Part shown: one piece after another, positions 33,799-43,054 of the stretch
Numbering within the stretch: the first letter of the stretch is position 1
Layout of the letters: the number at the start of each line of letters is the position of its first letter
Assembly (NCBI RefSeq): GCF_002941025.1
Contig: NZ_PTJS01000001.1
Coordinates: forward strand, 186,001 to 250,000
From: Streptomyces sp. QL37
GTDB lineage: Bacteria > Actinomycetota > Actinomycetes > Streptomycetales > Streptomycetaceae
Length of the DNA stretch: 64,000 nt
Direction: 5' to 3'
Notes under the pieces: model-generated
What the model saw: the letters and a program-made list of their open reading frames with translations, nothing else
The model's database searches: none
What the model was told of the DNA's origin: nothing
Program-made: the position numbers and the translations under genes

Positions 33799-34763
33799 CG
33801 GGTGCCTCCTGACGGCAGGACGACGATACGGCCGGTGCTGGTGCCGTCGGCGACCCGTTGGACTGCCCGTGCCGCCTCGGCCATGGGGACGCGCTCGCTG
33901 ATCAGCGGCTTGATGACGCCCTGCGCCGCGAGCTCGGTGAGCTCGTCGTGGCAGGCGCGGACGGCCGCGGGGTCCTTGGTGTTGTACAGACCCCAGTGGA
34001 GTCCGGCGATCGAGTAGTTCTTCACCAGGGCGTGGTTGAGACCGGGTGCGGGGATGGTTCCGCTCGCGAAACCGACGACGACGACACGGCCCTCGAAGGC
34101 GATGCACTTGACGGACCTGGCGTAGGCGTCTCCGCCGACCGGGTCGTAGACGACGTCCGCGCCGCGCCCGCCCGTGGCCTCCTTCACCGCCGCGACGATG
34201 TCCTCGCTCCGCCGGTCGATGACCAGGTCGCAGCCCAGCTCGCGGGCGATCGCGGCCTTCTCGGGCCCGCCGACGACCCCGATGACGGTGGCGCCGGCGG
34301 CCTTGCCGAGCTGGACGGCCGCGCTTCCGACCCCGCCTGCGGCCGCGTGCACCAGCAGCGTCTCACCGGCCTGCAGATGTGCGCGGCGGTGCAGCCCGAA
34401 CCAGCCGGTCTGGTAGCCGATGTGCAGTGCGGCGGCCTCCGCGTCGTCCAGGGCGTCGGGAGCCGGCAGCAGGGACGCCTCGTCCGCGACGACGTACTCG
34501 GCGAAACCGCCCTCCGGGAGCGCGGGGGTGGCGAGCACCCGTCGTCCGTCCTCCGTCTCGCCGCAGATCTCCACGCCGGGAGTGAAGGGCAGCGGGGGCC
34601 TCACCTGGTACTGGCCGCGGCAGAGCAGCGCGTCGGGGAAGTTGATGTTCGCCGCGCGTACCTTGATCAGCACCTGCCCGTCACCGGGGGTCGGCCGGTC
34701 CGTCTCCTCGAGCTCCATCACCTCGCTCGGCTCGCCGTTCCGGTGCACTCGCCATGCCTGCAT
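33795..34763 (-). CDS. Zinc-independent NADPH:quinone oxidoreductase (MDR family)
   Basis: 322 residues from ATG 34763 (GGAGG 6 bases upstream). It is a medium-chain dehydrogenase without the structural-zinc cysteines: VLIKVRAANINFPDALLCRG at the N-terminus, the NAD(P) fold LLVHAAAGGVGSAAVQLGKA, then YDPVGGDAYARSVKCIAFEG. It belongs to the quinone-oxidoreductase branch and is first in a three-gene operon with two acyl-CoA dehydrogenases, so it may reduce an enoyl or keto intermediate of the same pathway. A palindrome (34813-34824) lies about 50 bases upstream. Confidence 0.88.
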   Translation of the reverse strand: MQAWRVHRNGEPSEVMELEETDRPTPGDGQVLIKVRAANINFPDALLCRGQYQVRPPLPFTPGVEICGETEDGRRVLATPALPEGGFAEYVVADEASLLPAPDALDDAEAAALHIGYQTGWFGLHRRAHLQAGETLLVHAAAGGVGSAAVQLGKAAGATVIGVVGGPEKAAIARELGCDLVIDRRSEDIVAAVKEATGGRGADVVYDPVGGDAYARSVKCIAFEGRVVVVGFASGTIPAPGLNHALVKNYSIAGLHWGLYNTKDPAAVRACHDELTELAAQGVIKPLISERVPMAEAARAVQRVADGTSTGRIVVLPSGGTR

Positions 34764-34812
34764 GAGGGGCCTCCACAACACTGTCGGCATTACCACTGCT
34801 CCGCCGCATACT

Positions 34813-34824
34813 AAGCGGTCGCTT
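34813..34824. promoter_or_regulatory. Possible TetR-type operator before the dehydrogenase operon
   Basis: AAGCGGTCGCTT is a 12-bp inverted repeat (5-bp arms, 2-bp centre) about 50 bases upstream of the first gene. CTAAGC/GCTTAG-like palindromes often mark TetR-family control of acyl-CoA metabolism in actinobacteria. No such regulator gene is adjacent. Confidence 0.4.
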
Positions 34825-34866
34825 GCTCGTCTGGGAACACCTCGCGACCACCCGGCCCGGACCCGT

Positions 34867-35466
34867 TCAGGACCGCTTCGGCTTGGCTCTCACGTGCATC
34901 CGCTCCCCCTGCGGTCCGAACAGGCTGAGGAATTCGACCGGCTCGTCCCCGGCCGGGCCGAACCAGTGCGGGAGCCTGGTGTCGAACTCGGCGGCCTCAC
35001 CGGGGGCCAGGACCAGGTCGTGTTCGGCGAGCTTGAGGCGCAGTCGCCCGTTGAGCACGTACAGCCACTCGTATCCCTCGTGCGTGCGCTGCTCGGGCGT
35101 CTCCGTGCACGGCGCCTCCTGAATGACCTTGTACGCCTGGAGACCTCCTGGCCTGGCCGTGAGCGGCAGGGAGGTCTTCGCGCCGTGCACGATCGGTTTC
35201 GCCTTGACCCTCGGATCGCCGACCGGCGGCGCCCCGACGAGATCGTCGAGCGGCACCTCGTGGGCCCGGGCGATGGGGAGCAGCAGCTCCAGACTGGGGC
35301 GGCGACCGCCGGATTCGAGCCTGGACAGGGTGGAGACGGAGATTCCGGTGACCTCGGACAGCCCCGCGAGCGTGACTCCGCGGTCCTTGCGCAGCCGCCT
35401 CAGCCGTGGCCCCACCCCGGTGAGCACGGCTTCGAGTTCAGGTTCACCCTGGTTCTCTTCATTCAT
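34867..35466 (-). CDS. XRE-family regulator with C-terminal cupin
   Basis: 199 residues. The helix-turn-helix spans about 15-75 (RLRRLRKDRGVTLAGLSEVT, GISVSTLSRLESGGRRPSLE). A single cupin barrel is at about 105-195 (THEGYEWLYVLNGRLRLKLA, APGEAAEFDTRLPHWFGPAG). This HTH-cupin arrangement senses a small ligand in the barrel and usually represses a nearby gene. It is on the same strand and 103 bases downstream of the oxidoreductase start region, so it could regulate either that operon or itself. Confidence 0.88.
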   Translation of the reverse strand: MNEENQGEPELEAVLTGVGPRLRRLRKDRGVTLAGLSEVTGISVSTLSRLESGGRRPSLELLLPIARAHEVPLDDLVGAPPVGDPRVKAKPIVHGAKTSLPLTARPGGLQAYKVIQEAPCTETPEQRTHEGYEWLYVLNGRLRLKLAEHDLVLAPGEAAEFDTRLPHWFGPAGDEPVEFLSLFGPQGERMHVRAKPKRS

Positions 35467-35533
35467 GACCCCATTGCAGAATCAGCAACCTCGTTTGTCA
35501 ATCGGGCACCGGTTGCCGCGGCCGCCGGACGGG

Positions 35534-36265
35534 TCAGCGCGTGAAGAGTTCGAAGGCGACGGCCGGACGGCCTCCGAAACGCCGGGCAGCCGCTTCCGTC
35601 GCACCCGTGAGGAAGGTACGGCAGTACGCCTCCGGGTCCTCGTCCGTCAGCACCTCGATATAGGTGCGGTGGGCCAGCAGTGACCGGACGGAGCGTTCGA
35701 ACCCGGGCCTCGCGTCGACCGCGTGGGTGGGCCGGTCGGTGCCCGCGACGGCGACCCAGCGCACCCCGTCCCACGGCTCGAGACCCTGGTCGCCCAGCTC
35801 GGGGAAGATCCAGCGGTTGCCCGCGTCGCCCGCGGCGTCCAGGGCGGCGCGGCCGACCGCACGGTGGTCCGGGGTGTTCCAGGCGACGCCGCCCCAGGTG
35901 TCCCGGTGGTTCAGGGTGATGAGCAGCTCGGGCCGGTGCCGGCGGACGGCCGCGGCGATGTCACGCCGCAGCGCCGTGCCGTACTCGATGACGCCGTCCT
36001 GGTGGTCGAGGAACTCCACGGCGCTGACACCGACGGCCGCGGCACTCTCCCGCTGCTCCCGCTCGCGCAGCGGTCCGCACTCGGCGGGGGCGACCGTGTC
36101 GATCCCGGCCTCTCCGCGTGTCGCCAGGAGGTAGGTGACCTCACGCCCCTCGTCGGTCCAGCCGGCAACGGCGGCCGCGCAGCCGTACTCCAGGTCGTCG
36201 GGGTGGGCGACCACGGCAAGGGCACGGCGCCAGTCCGTGGGCATGGGTTCCAGCTGCTCCGTCAT
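35534..36265 (-). CDS. PIG-L family zinc-dependent deacetylase
   Basis: 243 residues from ATG 36265 (ribosome site weak; ATG 36244 also possible). The signature [20 protein letters not shown] holds the His-x-Asp-Asp zinc ligands, and [20 protein letters not shown] carries the second motif (usually HPDH, here TPDH) with the last His. Substrates in the family include N-acetylglucosaminyl-inositol and mycothiol precursors. This one is not MshB-like enough to assign. It is divergent from the rhodanese gene. Confidence 0.87.
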   Translation of the reverse strand: MTEQLEPMPTDWRRALAVVAHPDDLEYGCAAAVAGWTDEGREVTYLLATRGEAGIDTVAPAECGPLREREQRESAAAVGVSAVEFLDHQDGVIEYGTALRRDIAAAVRRHRPELLITLNHRDTWGGVAWNTPDHRAVGRAALDAAGDAGNRWIFPELGDQGLEPWDGVRWVAVAGTDRPTHAVDARPGFERSVRSLLAHRTYIEVLTDEDPEAYCRTFLTGATEAAARRFGGRPAVAFELFTR

Positions 36266-36386
36266 ACGCGGCAGGTTATCCAGCGGAAGGTGTGGACCCG
36301 TGCATTCCGGAAGCGGTCCGGGGCAGGGGGCAGGGAGCCGCTCCGGCCGGACGCGCCGTACGACCAGCCGCGCACAGCCTGAGCGA

Positions 36387-36404
36387 AATACCCCTGGGGG
36401 TATT
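36387..36404. promoter_or_regulatory. CsoR/CstR-like operator
   Basis: AATACCCCTGGGGGTATT is a perfect inverted repeat (8-bp arms, 2-bp centre). It matches the TACCCC/GGGGTA half-sites of CsoR-family repressors that sense copper or reactive sulfur. It lies 72 bases upstream of the rhodanese start. Confidence 0.65.
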
Positions 36405-36475
36405 ATTACCGTCCGGGGCGCCGGGGTGAGCAGAACCCCGCACCCCCGCTCCGGCGACCGAAAGGAACCCCGCTC

Positions 36476-37048
36476 GTGATCAGCGCCACCTCCCTCTCCC
36501 CCTCCGAGGCCGCAGCCCGGCTCGAGGAGTTCACCGTCATCGACGTCCGGGCTCCCGGTGAGTACGCCTCCGGGCACGTGCCCGGCGCCCTGAACATCCC
36601 GCTCGACCGGGTCCCCGAGGCGGTGCCCGCCCTGAAGTCGGTCTCCGCCCGCCGCTCGCTGCTGGTGGTGTGCGCCTCGGGCGTGCGGTCCACCAGGGCG
36701 TGCGAGATCCTCGCCGGCGCGGACATCGACGCGGCCACCCTGGCCGGCGGGACGTCCGCCTGGGAGGGCGACGGCCACGGGCTCGACCGACCCGTGGGCG
36801 CCCGGATGACCTGGCCGATGGAGCGCCAGGTGCGCCTCGCCGCCGGTTCGCTGGTCGTGGCCGGCCTCCTGGCGGGCCGCCGCTTCCCGGCGGCGCGGTG
36901 GCTGTCGGCCGGCATAGGCGCCGGACTCGTCTACTCCGCCGTGAGCAACACCTGCGGCATGGCCGCCGCCCTCTCGAAGCTCCCGTACAACCGCGCCCCG
37001 CGGTCGGCGGTCGGCCTGGACGCCACGCTCGACGCCCTCCAGGGCTGA
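36476..37048 (+). CDS. Rhodanese-domain membrane protein
   Basis: 190 residues from GTG 36476 (GAAAGGA upstream). The rhodanese domain (about 5-105) has [20 protein letters not shown] and the active-site loop VCASGVRS with Cys near residue 66. Two C-terminal hydrophobic segments ([30 protein letters not shown]) form a DUF2892-like anchor. It should transfer sulfane sulfur at the inner membrane face. The CsoR/CstR-like palindrome upstream suggests induction by reactive sulfur or copper. No CsoR gene lies in the window. Confidence 0.88.
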   Translation: MISATSLSPSEAAARLEEFTVIDVRAPGEYASGHVPGALNIPLDRVPEAVPALKSVSARRSLLVVCASGVRSTRACEILAGADIDAATLAGGTSAWEGDGHGLDRPVGARMTWPMERQVRLAAGSLVVAGLLAGRRFPAARWLSAGIGAGLVYSAVSNTCGMAAALSKLPYNRAPRSAVGLDATLDALQG

Positions 37049-37120
37049 CCGGGAGGCCCCGGGGCCTGTCGCATGGATCTTGCCGGGCGCGCCCGCGAGA
37101 CCTGATCCGGACGAAGGGCC

Positions 37121-38422
37121 CTAGCGGTCGGCCTCACCCCGTACGAGGGCGAGCAGCCGGTCCAGTACGCGGGGGCCGCCAGCGCGCACACCGTCGTGCT
37201 CGTACTCGCTGGTCACCCACGTGCGCAGGCCGCGGATCGAGGACGCGGTGCGGAGCGCGTGACCCGTGTCCACGTACATGTCGTCGTGGTACACGGCAGC
37301 GGCCACCGGGACCTCGTTGACCGCGAGCCGCTCGGCGTCGTACAGGACGGGCCAGTCGGTGCGGGCGGCGAGCAGCTCCGCGGTCTCGCGCAGGGGGCGG
37401 AGCGCGGGGTCGACCTCGAAGTGCCAGGGGTGGATGCTCTCGCCGGTGAAGAGCACGGGGCCATCGCCCGCCAGCGCGGCGGCCGCGTCGAACTGCGGGA
37501 ACTCGGCGCGGACGCGTTCGGCGGCCCAGTCGGTGGACCGCGCGCCCTGGCCGTAGATCGCCTCGTGCATGAGGGCGTACAGCGGGTGCCCGGCGAACGA
37601 GGTCGCGGTGCGCATGGCTTCCTGGAAGACGTCGGACAGCTCGCTGCCGTGCGGGCCTTCGACGAAGGCGTTCTCCAGGAGATAGTGCAGCTGGTGACTG
37701 CCGTTGCCGCCGCCCAGCATGATGCCCAGGGACTGGAACCCCTCGGGTGTCAGCGTGTGCCCGGCACTGTCAGGGCGGTGTTCGGCGAGGTACGCGGCGA
37801 TCGCGCGGGCGCGGGCGACGTCCTGCGGGTAGCGGGCGTAGTGCGCCGCCACCTTGCGTTCGATCCGCGGATAGCCGGCCCGGTAGACGTCTTCGGCGTG
37901 GGCGTCCAGGGAGGGCAGGCCGCCGGTGATCAGGACGGCTTCTAGTCCCTCCGGGGCGGCCGACAGGTAGCGGACGGCGCAGAAGCCTCCGAAGGACTGC
38001 CCCAGGACGGTCCAGGGCGCCCCGCCTGTGAGCCTGGGGCGGATCAGTTCGCAGTCACGGACGATGCTGTCGGCGCGGAAGTGGGCGAGGTAGTCGGCCT
38101 GCTCGCGGGCGCCGCCGCGCATCGGCAGGGTCTGCCGGTTGGCCGGGGTGGACAGGCCGGTCCCGCGCTGGTCCAGGAGCAGCACACGGAACTCGCGCAC
38201 GGCCCGCCCCAGCCAGGCCTCCGCGCCCACGAAGCGGCGGGCACCGAAGCCGGGGCCGCCTTCCAGATAGACGAGCCACGGCAGGTGCTCGGCCGCCTTC
38301 CCGCTCGCCACGGCTTCACGGCCGAAGATCTCGATCGTCTCGCCGCCCGGATCGTCGTGGTCGAGCGGGACCGTGAAGCGTCGGTCGGTGAGGACGATGC
38401 CGGGCTGGCGGTAGCTGTGCAA
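37121..38422 (-). CDS. Proline iminopeptidase-like alpha/beta hydrolase
   Basis: 433 residues. The peptidase-S33 pattern is clear: YLEGGPGFGARRFVGAEAW with the oxyanion HGGPG-like element, LLLDQRGTGLSTPANRQTLP, nucleophile GQSFGG (Ser about residue 147), and a C-terminal DDMYVDTGHALRTASSIRGL with the His region. No signal peptide is visible. Relatives cleave N-terminal proline from peptides. It is monocistronic on the minus strand. Confidence 0.88.
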   Translation of the reverse strand: MHSYRQPGIVLTDRRFTVPLDHDDPGGETIEIFGREAVASGKAAEHLPWLVYLEGGPGFGARRFVGAEAWLGRAVREFRVLLLDQRGTGLSTPANRQTLPMRGGAREQADYLAHFRADSIVRDCELIRPRLTGGAPWTVLGQSFGGFCAVRYLSAAPEGLEAVLITGGLPSLDAHAEDVYRAGYPRIERKVAAHYARYPQDVARARAIAAYLAEHRPDSAGHTLTPEGFQSLGIMLGGGNGSHQLHYLLENAFVEGPHGSELSDVFQEAMRTATSFAGHPLYALMHEAIYGQGARSTDWAAERVRAEFPQFDAAAALAGDGPVLFTGESIHPWHFEVDPALRPLRETAELLAARTDWPVLYDAERLAVNEVPVAAAVYHDDMYVDTGHALRTASSIRGLRTWVTSEYEHDGVRAGGPRVLDRLLALVRGEADR

Positions 38423-38527
38423 AGGAACTCCTGTATCCGGTGTTTCCCGGACAGTTCAGCACACCGGCGTGACCCGGTCGGTCGCGGCCCGTGTGCGGCC
38501 CGCCGCGCTGGCTCCTACCGTGCAGTC

Positions 38528-39325
38528 ATGATCCGGTTCGAGCAGGTCAGCAAGGTCCACCCGGACTGCACGACCGCTGTGGACAGCCTGTCCTTTCCGG
38601 GGTGGCAAGGGCCCTGGCCGCGGACCCGCCGGGGTTGCTGGTGGAGGAGCCGTTCGGAGCGGTGGACCCGGTGGTGCGCGAGCGCCCGCGGAACGGATTC
38701 CTCAACCTCCAGTCCAGGGTGAGGGTGAGGGAGGCGGTGCCGCTCGTGACGCACGACATCGAGGAGGCGGCGCGGATGGGCGACAGGATCGCGGTGTACG
38801 ACGAGGAGCCCGTCGAGCAGTACGACAGCCCGGGTGCTGCGCCCGGAACCCCCGCGACGCCGCACGTGGCGCGGTTCGTGGACTCCGATCGCGGCCTGGA
38901 ACGGCTGTCGGTCACCGCGGTCGAGGACCTGGAGGAGCCGCCGGCCTCACGCACGGACGAGCCCGCGCACACGGCCACCGGGCGCCTCGACGCCCTCGGC
39001 GCACGCTGTGCTGTCGTCCTGAACGCCGGCGAGCTGCGCGGCTGGGTGGCGGAGGAGGCACCGCGGAATGCCTGCGAGGGCGGCACCGCTGGGCGGCCCG
39101 GCACGGCGCACGGACGCGTGGGCGCCTGTCCGGTCCCCTGCGGAGCAGGCGTTCAGCGCGATCCTGCAGCACGACGACGGATGGGTCGCCGTACTCGACG
39201 GGGCGAGATTCCTCGGCGACCCGACCCCCGCGAAGCCCCACGAGGCGCTTCGCCGGTCGGTGGACGCGGACGCGCGGGGAGTGGGCCGCGACCAGATGCG
39301 GTTGGACTCGATCGCAGACGCCTGA
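38528..39325 (+). pseudogene. Remnant of an osmoprotectant (OpuCA/ProV-type) ABC ATPase
   Basis: Three frames in order match a glycine-betaine/choline ATPase. First comes MIRFEQVSKVHPDCTTAVDS from ATG 38528. From about 38603 another frame gives VARALAADPPGLLVEEPFGA, VTHDIEEAARMGDRIAVYDE and LERLSVTAVEDLEEPP. From about 39130 a third frame gives AEQAFSAILQHDDGWVAVLD, ending RLDSIADA. The part between the first and second blocks, which should contain Walker A and the signature motif (about 120-130 residues), is missing, and Walker B has Glu for Asp (VEEP). It cannot be functional. It is related to the binding-protein remnant at 43516-44076. Confidence 0.85.
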
Positions 39326-39456
39326 GTTTCCACCGCGGCCATCCCGGGGCCCCAGCTTTATCGGCGTTTGCCATTAACCCGCGTGTGCAATTATTGTCTA
39401 CGCCAGTAACCATCGTACGCAGGTCGGCTCGGTCCGACATCACGAGAGGCCACACC

Positions 39457-40281
39457 ATGTCCACGGTCCCCACCGTCACACTCAACAACGGCGTCCAGAT
39501 TCCGCAGCTCGGTTTCGGCGTCTTCCAGGTCCCCGACGACGAGACCACCGCCGCGGTCACTGCGGCGCTGGAGGCCGGTTACCGCTCCATCGACACCGCG
39601 GCCGTCTACGGCAACGAGGCGGGCGTGGGTCGCGCCCTGGCCGAGTCCGGCCTCGCCCGCGAGGAGCTGTTCGTGACGACGAAGCTCTGGAACGCGGACC
39701 AGGGCTACGACGCCGCCCTCACCGCCTTCGACGCGAGCCTGGCCAAGCTCGGCCTCGACCATGTGGACCTCTACCTCATCCACTGGCCCACCCCGGCCCG
39801 CGACCTGTACGTCGAGACCTGGCGCGCACTGGAGAAGCTGCTGGCCGACGGCCGGATCCGGGCAGCCGGCGTCTCCAACTTCCAGCCCGCGCACCTGCGC
39901 CGTCTGCGGGAGGAGAGCTCCCTGGTCCCGGCGGTCAACCAGATCGAACTGCACCCCGGCCTCCAGCAGAGCGAACTGCGGGCCGTGCACGCGGAGTACG
40001 GAATCGCCACCGAGGCCTGGAGCCCGCTGGCCCAGGGCGCACTGCTGAAGGACGAGGCGATCGTCTCCCTCGCCGAACGCCACGGGAAGACGCCGGCTCA
40101 GGTGGTTCTGCGCTGGCACATCCAGCTCGGCAACGTCGTGATCCCCAAGTCGGTCACGCCCGCTCGCATCCGGCAGAACATCGACGTCTTCGACTTCGAG
40201 CTGTCGGCCGCGGACATGGACGCGATCGCGGGCCTCGACCGTGGCATGCGCACGGGCCCGGACCCTGACACGCTCAACTGA
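39457..40281 (+). CDS. Aldo/keto reductase
   Basis: 274 residues from ATG 39457 (GAGAGG upstream). The (alpha/beta)8 reductase has its catalytic tetrad: Asp46 and Tyr51 in IDTAAVYGNEAGVG, Lys76 in TTKLWNADQG and His109 in LIHWPTP. NADPH-site elements are AGVSNFQPAHLRRL and GNVVIPKSVTPARIRQNIDV. It resembles 2,5-diketo-gluconate reductase-type enzymes, but the substrate is undetermined. The frame upstream happens to stay open through the ABC remnant; that is not a fusion. Confidence 0.92.
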   Translation: MSTVPTVTLNNGVQIPQLGFGVFQVPDDETTAAVTAALEAGYRSIDTAAVYGNEAGVGRALAESGLAREELFVTTKLWNADQGYDAALTAFDASLAKLGLDHVDLYLIHWPTPARDLYVETWRALEKLLADGRIRAAGVSNFQPAHLRRLREESSLVPAVNQIELHPGLQQSELRAVHAEYGIATEAWSPLAQGALLKDEAIVSLAERHGKTPAQVVLRWHIQLGNVVIPKSVTPARIRQNIDVFDFELSAADMDAIAGLDRGMRTGPDPDTLN

Positions 40282-40370
40282 GCCACGCCGAGGGCCTGCC
40301 CATGAACCGGGCAGGCCCGGGCAGGCGCCGTGCGCCCGCCGGTGCCGCACAGACGAAGAAGTCCCGCCGG

Positions 40371-40646
40371 CTACCGCCCCCGGCGGTAGCTGCTGCCGTC
40401 ACTGGGCCGCTCGAGCAGGCCGGCCACCACGAGGTAGCGGCGCAGGGCCGAACAGTCCTCGTGCACCGTGAGCAGCGCGTCGTTGACCTCGCGTTCGGTG
40501 TAGACGCGGTCCCGCTCGAAGAGCGTGTGCGCGAGGTGCACGAGCAACTGCTCACGGCGGGCGGGCTTCCGGGGGATCGCCGTCAGGCGCCCGCCCGAGA
40601 AGAGTGCGGCCACCTGGTGCGAACCTCGGGGTTCCGGATCGGACAT
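40371..40646 (-). CDS. DUF2087 domain protein
   Basis: 91 residues from ATG 40646, chosen because the DUF2087 domain needs no more; upstream Met in frame lacks a ribosome site. Core: GRLTAIPRKPARREQLLVHL, LFERDRVYTEREVNDALLTV and CSALRRYLVVAGLLERPSDG. DUF2087 folds like a winged helix and often ends transcription regulators; alone, the role is unknown. It faces the aldo/keto reductase gene. Confidence 0.8.
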   Translation of the reverse strand: MSDPEPRGSHQVAALFSGGRLTAIPRKPARREQLLVHLAHTLFERDRVYTEREVNDALLTVHEDCSALRRYLVVAGLLERPSDGSSYRRGR

Positions 40647-40776
40647 GCCGGAAGCATCGCAGGAGCCCGCGGGACGGGCAACGCCATTTCCCACCGTTCG
40701 AGAGCTTGTTGACGTTCGGGCCGACCGTCGTACGGTATGACCATTCATTCACCCTCGCGACATGAGGCGGTCCCGC

Positions 40777-41751
40777 ATGGCCCTGTTCGATCTCCCTCTC
40801 GATGAACTGCACGCCTACCGCAGCCGGTCGGTGGAGCCCGAGGACTTCGACGCGTTCTGGTCGGCCACGCTCGACGAGGCGAGAACCCACGATCTGGACG
40901 CCCGCTTCGAGCTGCGTTCCGACCTCGGCCTCGTCACGGTCGACGTGTACGACGTCACGTTCGCCGGCTTCGGTGGCCACCCCGTCAAGGGATGGTTCGT
41001 CATACCGGCCGGGACCACCGAACCCCTGCCCGTGGTCGTGGAGTTCATCGGGTACGGCGGGGGCCGGAGCCTCCCCCACACCCACCTGCTGTGGGCCTCG
41101 GCAGGCATGGCCCACTTCGTGATGGACACCCGGGGCCAGGGCAGCGGCTGGGCTCCGGGTGACACCGCCGACCCGGTGGGCTCCGGCCCGTCCCTGCCCG
41201 GGTTCATGACCCAGGGCATCGAGGACCCGGCCACGTACTACTACCGCAGAGTGATCACGGACGCCGTACGCGCGGTGGAGGCGGCCCGCTCGCATCCGCT
41301 GACCGACGCGTCCCGCACCGCGGCGATCGGCGCGAGCCAGGGAGGCGGCCTCGCCCTCGCCGTCGGCGGACTGGTGCCGGATCTGGCAGCCGTCGCGCCG
41401 GACGTGCCGTTCCTCTGCGACTTCCCCCGGGCGACCCGGATGACCGACCGCAAGCCCTACCGCGAGATCGGCGACTACCTCAAGACACACCGGGGCCGGG
41501 CCGAGCAGACCGCCAGGACCCTCGCCTACTTCGACGGGGTCCACTTCGCCGCACGTGGACGTGCACCCGCCCTGTTCTCCGTGGCCATGGAGGACATGAC
41601 CTGCCCGCCGTCCACGGTGTTCGCCGCGTTCAACGCATACGCCCACGCGACGAAGGAGATCGAGGTGTACGACTTCAACGACCACGAGGGCGGCGGCCCG
41701 TTCCAGCACGCCGTGCAGCTCACGCGGCTGCCGCGGCTGCTGAAGGCCTGA
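40777..41751 (+). CDS. Acetylxylan esterase (CE7/AXE1 family)
   Basis: 324 residues from ATG 40777 (GAGGCGG 6 bases upstream). The CE7 pattern is complete: EFIGYGGGRSLPHTHLLWAS, FVMDTRGQGSGWAPGDTADP, nucleophile GASQGGGLALAVGGL (Ser about 187), with Asp in SVAMEDMTCPPSTVFAAFNA and His in FNDHEGGGPFQH. It deacetylates xylo-oligosaccharides or other acetylated compounds in the cytoplasm. A sugar-type oxidoreductase follows 105 bases on. Confidence 0.92.
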   Translation: MALFDLPLDELHAYRSRSVEPEDFDAFWSATLDEARTHDLDARFELRSDLGLVTVDVYDVTFAGFGGHPVKGWFVIPAGTTEPLPVVVEFIGYGGGRSLPHTHLLWASAGMAHFVMDTRGQGSGWAPGDTADPVGSGPSLPGFMTQGIEDPATYYYRRVITDAVRAVEAARSHPLTDASRTAAIGASQGGGLALAVGGLVPDLAAVAPDVPFLCDFPRATRMTDRKPYREIGDYLKTHRGRAEQTARTLAYFDGVHFAARGRAPALFSVAMEDMTCPPSTVFAAFNAYAHATKEIEVYDFNDHEGGGPFQHAVQLTRLPRLLKA

Positions 41752-41811
41752 CGGAGGCACGCGGCCCGCACCCCTTGACCCGCCCCGTGTGCGGAGCCTA
41801 AGTTCCGGGTT

Positions 41812-41825
41812 GGAAAGCGCTTACT
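41812..41825. promoter_or_regulatory. LacI-type operator-like palindrome
   Basis: GGAAAGCGCTTACT contains the palindromic core AAGCGCTT (41815-41822) typical of LacI-family operators, 32 bases before the Gfo/Idh/MocA gene. One arm is imperfect and no LacI gene adjoins. Confidence 0.5.
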
Positions 41826-41856
41826 ACCGGGTGAGCGCCTCTCTCCGCCTGAAGGG

Positions 41857-43020
41857 GTGTTTGTCACGACCAGCAATCCTTCGCATCGGAAGCCGGTGCG
41901 GGTCGCCATCGTCGGCACGGGCGCGATCGCGCGGGGCAGCCATCTGCCAGCTCTGACCGCGCTCGCCGCCGAGCAACCGTTGGAGATCGTCGCCGCGGTC
42001 GATGTCGACCCGGCCTCGGTCGAGGCGTTCTGCGGCGAGGCGGGGACGGCTCACCCGTACACCGACCTCGACCGGATGCTGGCCGAGCAGCGCCCGGACC
42101 TGGTCACGCTCGCCACCCCGCCCCGCTTCCACCGTGACCAGACAGTGGCGGCGCTGCGCGCAGGGGCGTGGGTGTGGTGCGAGAAACCGCCGTGCCCGTC
42201 GCTGGAGGACTTCGACGCGATAGAGGCGGCGGAGGGCTCCGGAGGCGACGGTCCGTATGCGGCGATCGTGTTCCAGCACCGCTTCGGCTCGGGCGCCCGG
42301 CACGTCCGGGAGCTGCTCGCCGGCCAGGCCATGGGGCGGCCGCTGGTGGCTCACTGCCAGACGACCTGGTACCGGGACGAGGCGTACTACGCCGTTCCCT
42401 GGCGGGGCAGTTGGAGCAGCGAGGGCGGCGGGCCCACGATGGGGCACGGCATCCACCAGATGGATCTGCTGCTCGATCTGCTGGGCCCGTGGACGGAGAT
42501 CCGCGCGATGGCGGGGCGGCTCGTGCACGACGTGGAGACGGAGGACGTCTCCACCGCGCTCGTCCGCTTCGAGAACGGCGCGATGGCCACCGTGGTGAAC
42601 AGCGTGCTCAGCCCGGACGAGGTCAGCAGGATCCGGATCGACTGCGAACGCGCGACGGTCGAACTCACCCATCTGTACGGACACCGCAACGCGGACTGGC
42701 GGATCACGCCCGCCCCTCGAGTCACCTCCGAAGAGGCGGACGCCTGGCGGGACTTCGGGCCCGATGTGCCCAGCTCGCACGAGGCGCAGCTCAAGGGTCT
42801 TCTGGAGGACCTGCGAGCCGGGCGCAGGCCGCGGAGCAGCGGCACGGACGGCCGGAAGAGCCTGGAACTGGTCGCCGCGCTCTACAAGGCGGCCTTCACC
42901 GGCGACACCGTACGGGCGGGTGAGATCGGGCCCGGCGATCCGTACTACGGCGCGCTGCACGGCAACGCCCCCGGCTGGGCGCCGGAGCCCCCGGGACGGC
43001 CCGCGGAGGTGCCGGCCTGA
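41857..43020 (+). CDS. Gfo/Idh/MocA-family NAD(P)-dependent oxidoreductase
   Basis: 387 residues if read from GTG 41857; GAAGGG abuts the codon, so the start may be slightly later. The Rossmann motif is VRVAIVGTGAIARGSHLPAL, and the family Lys is in WCEKPPCPSLED. The C-terminal domain contains GGPTMGHGIHQMDLLLDLLG and the ligands usual for sugar or inositol substrates. It probably oxidises a sugar or polyol. It follows the CE7 esterase on the same strand and has its own LacI-like palindrome. Confidence 0.88.
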   Translation: MFVTTSNPSHRKPVRVAIVGTGAIARGSHLPALTALAAEQPLEIVAAVDVDPASVEAFCGEAGTAHPYTDLDRMLAEQRPDLVTLATPPRFHRDQTVAALRAGAWVWCEKPPCPSLEDFDAIEAAEGSGGDGPYAAIVFQHRFGSGARHVRELLAGQAMGRPLVAHCQTTWYRDEAYYAVPWRGSWSSEGGGPTMGHGIHQMDLLLDLLGPWTEIRAMAGRLVHDVETEDVSTALVRFENGAMATVVNSVLSPDEVSRIRIDCERATVELTHLYGHRNADWRITPAPRVTSEEADAWRDFGPDVPSSHEAQLKGLLEDLRAGRRPRSSGTDGRKSLELVAALYKAAFTGDTVRAGEIGPGDPYYGALHGNAPGWAPEPPGRPAEVPA

Positions 43021-43054
43021 CGAGGAAGCCGGTCCGGGCCCCCGGCGCGGACGG

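Noticed and set aside
38491..39456. Fusion of ABC ATPase sequence to the aldo/keto reductase
   Set aside because: The frame is open by chance. The reductase has its own start and ribosome site, and the ATPase remnant changes frame before it.
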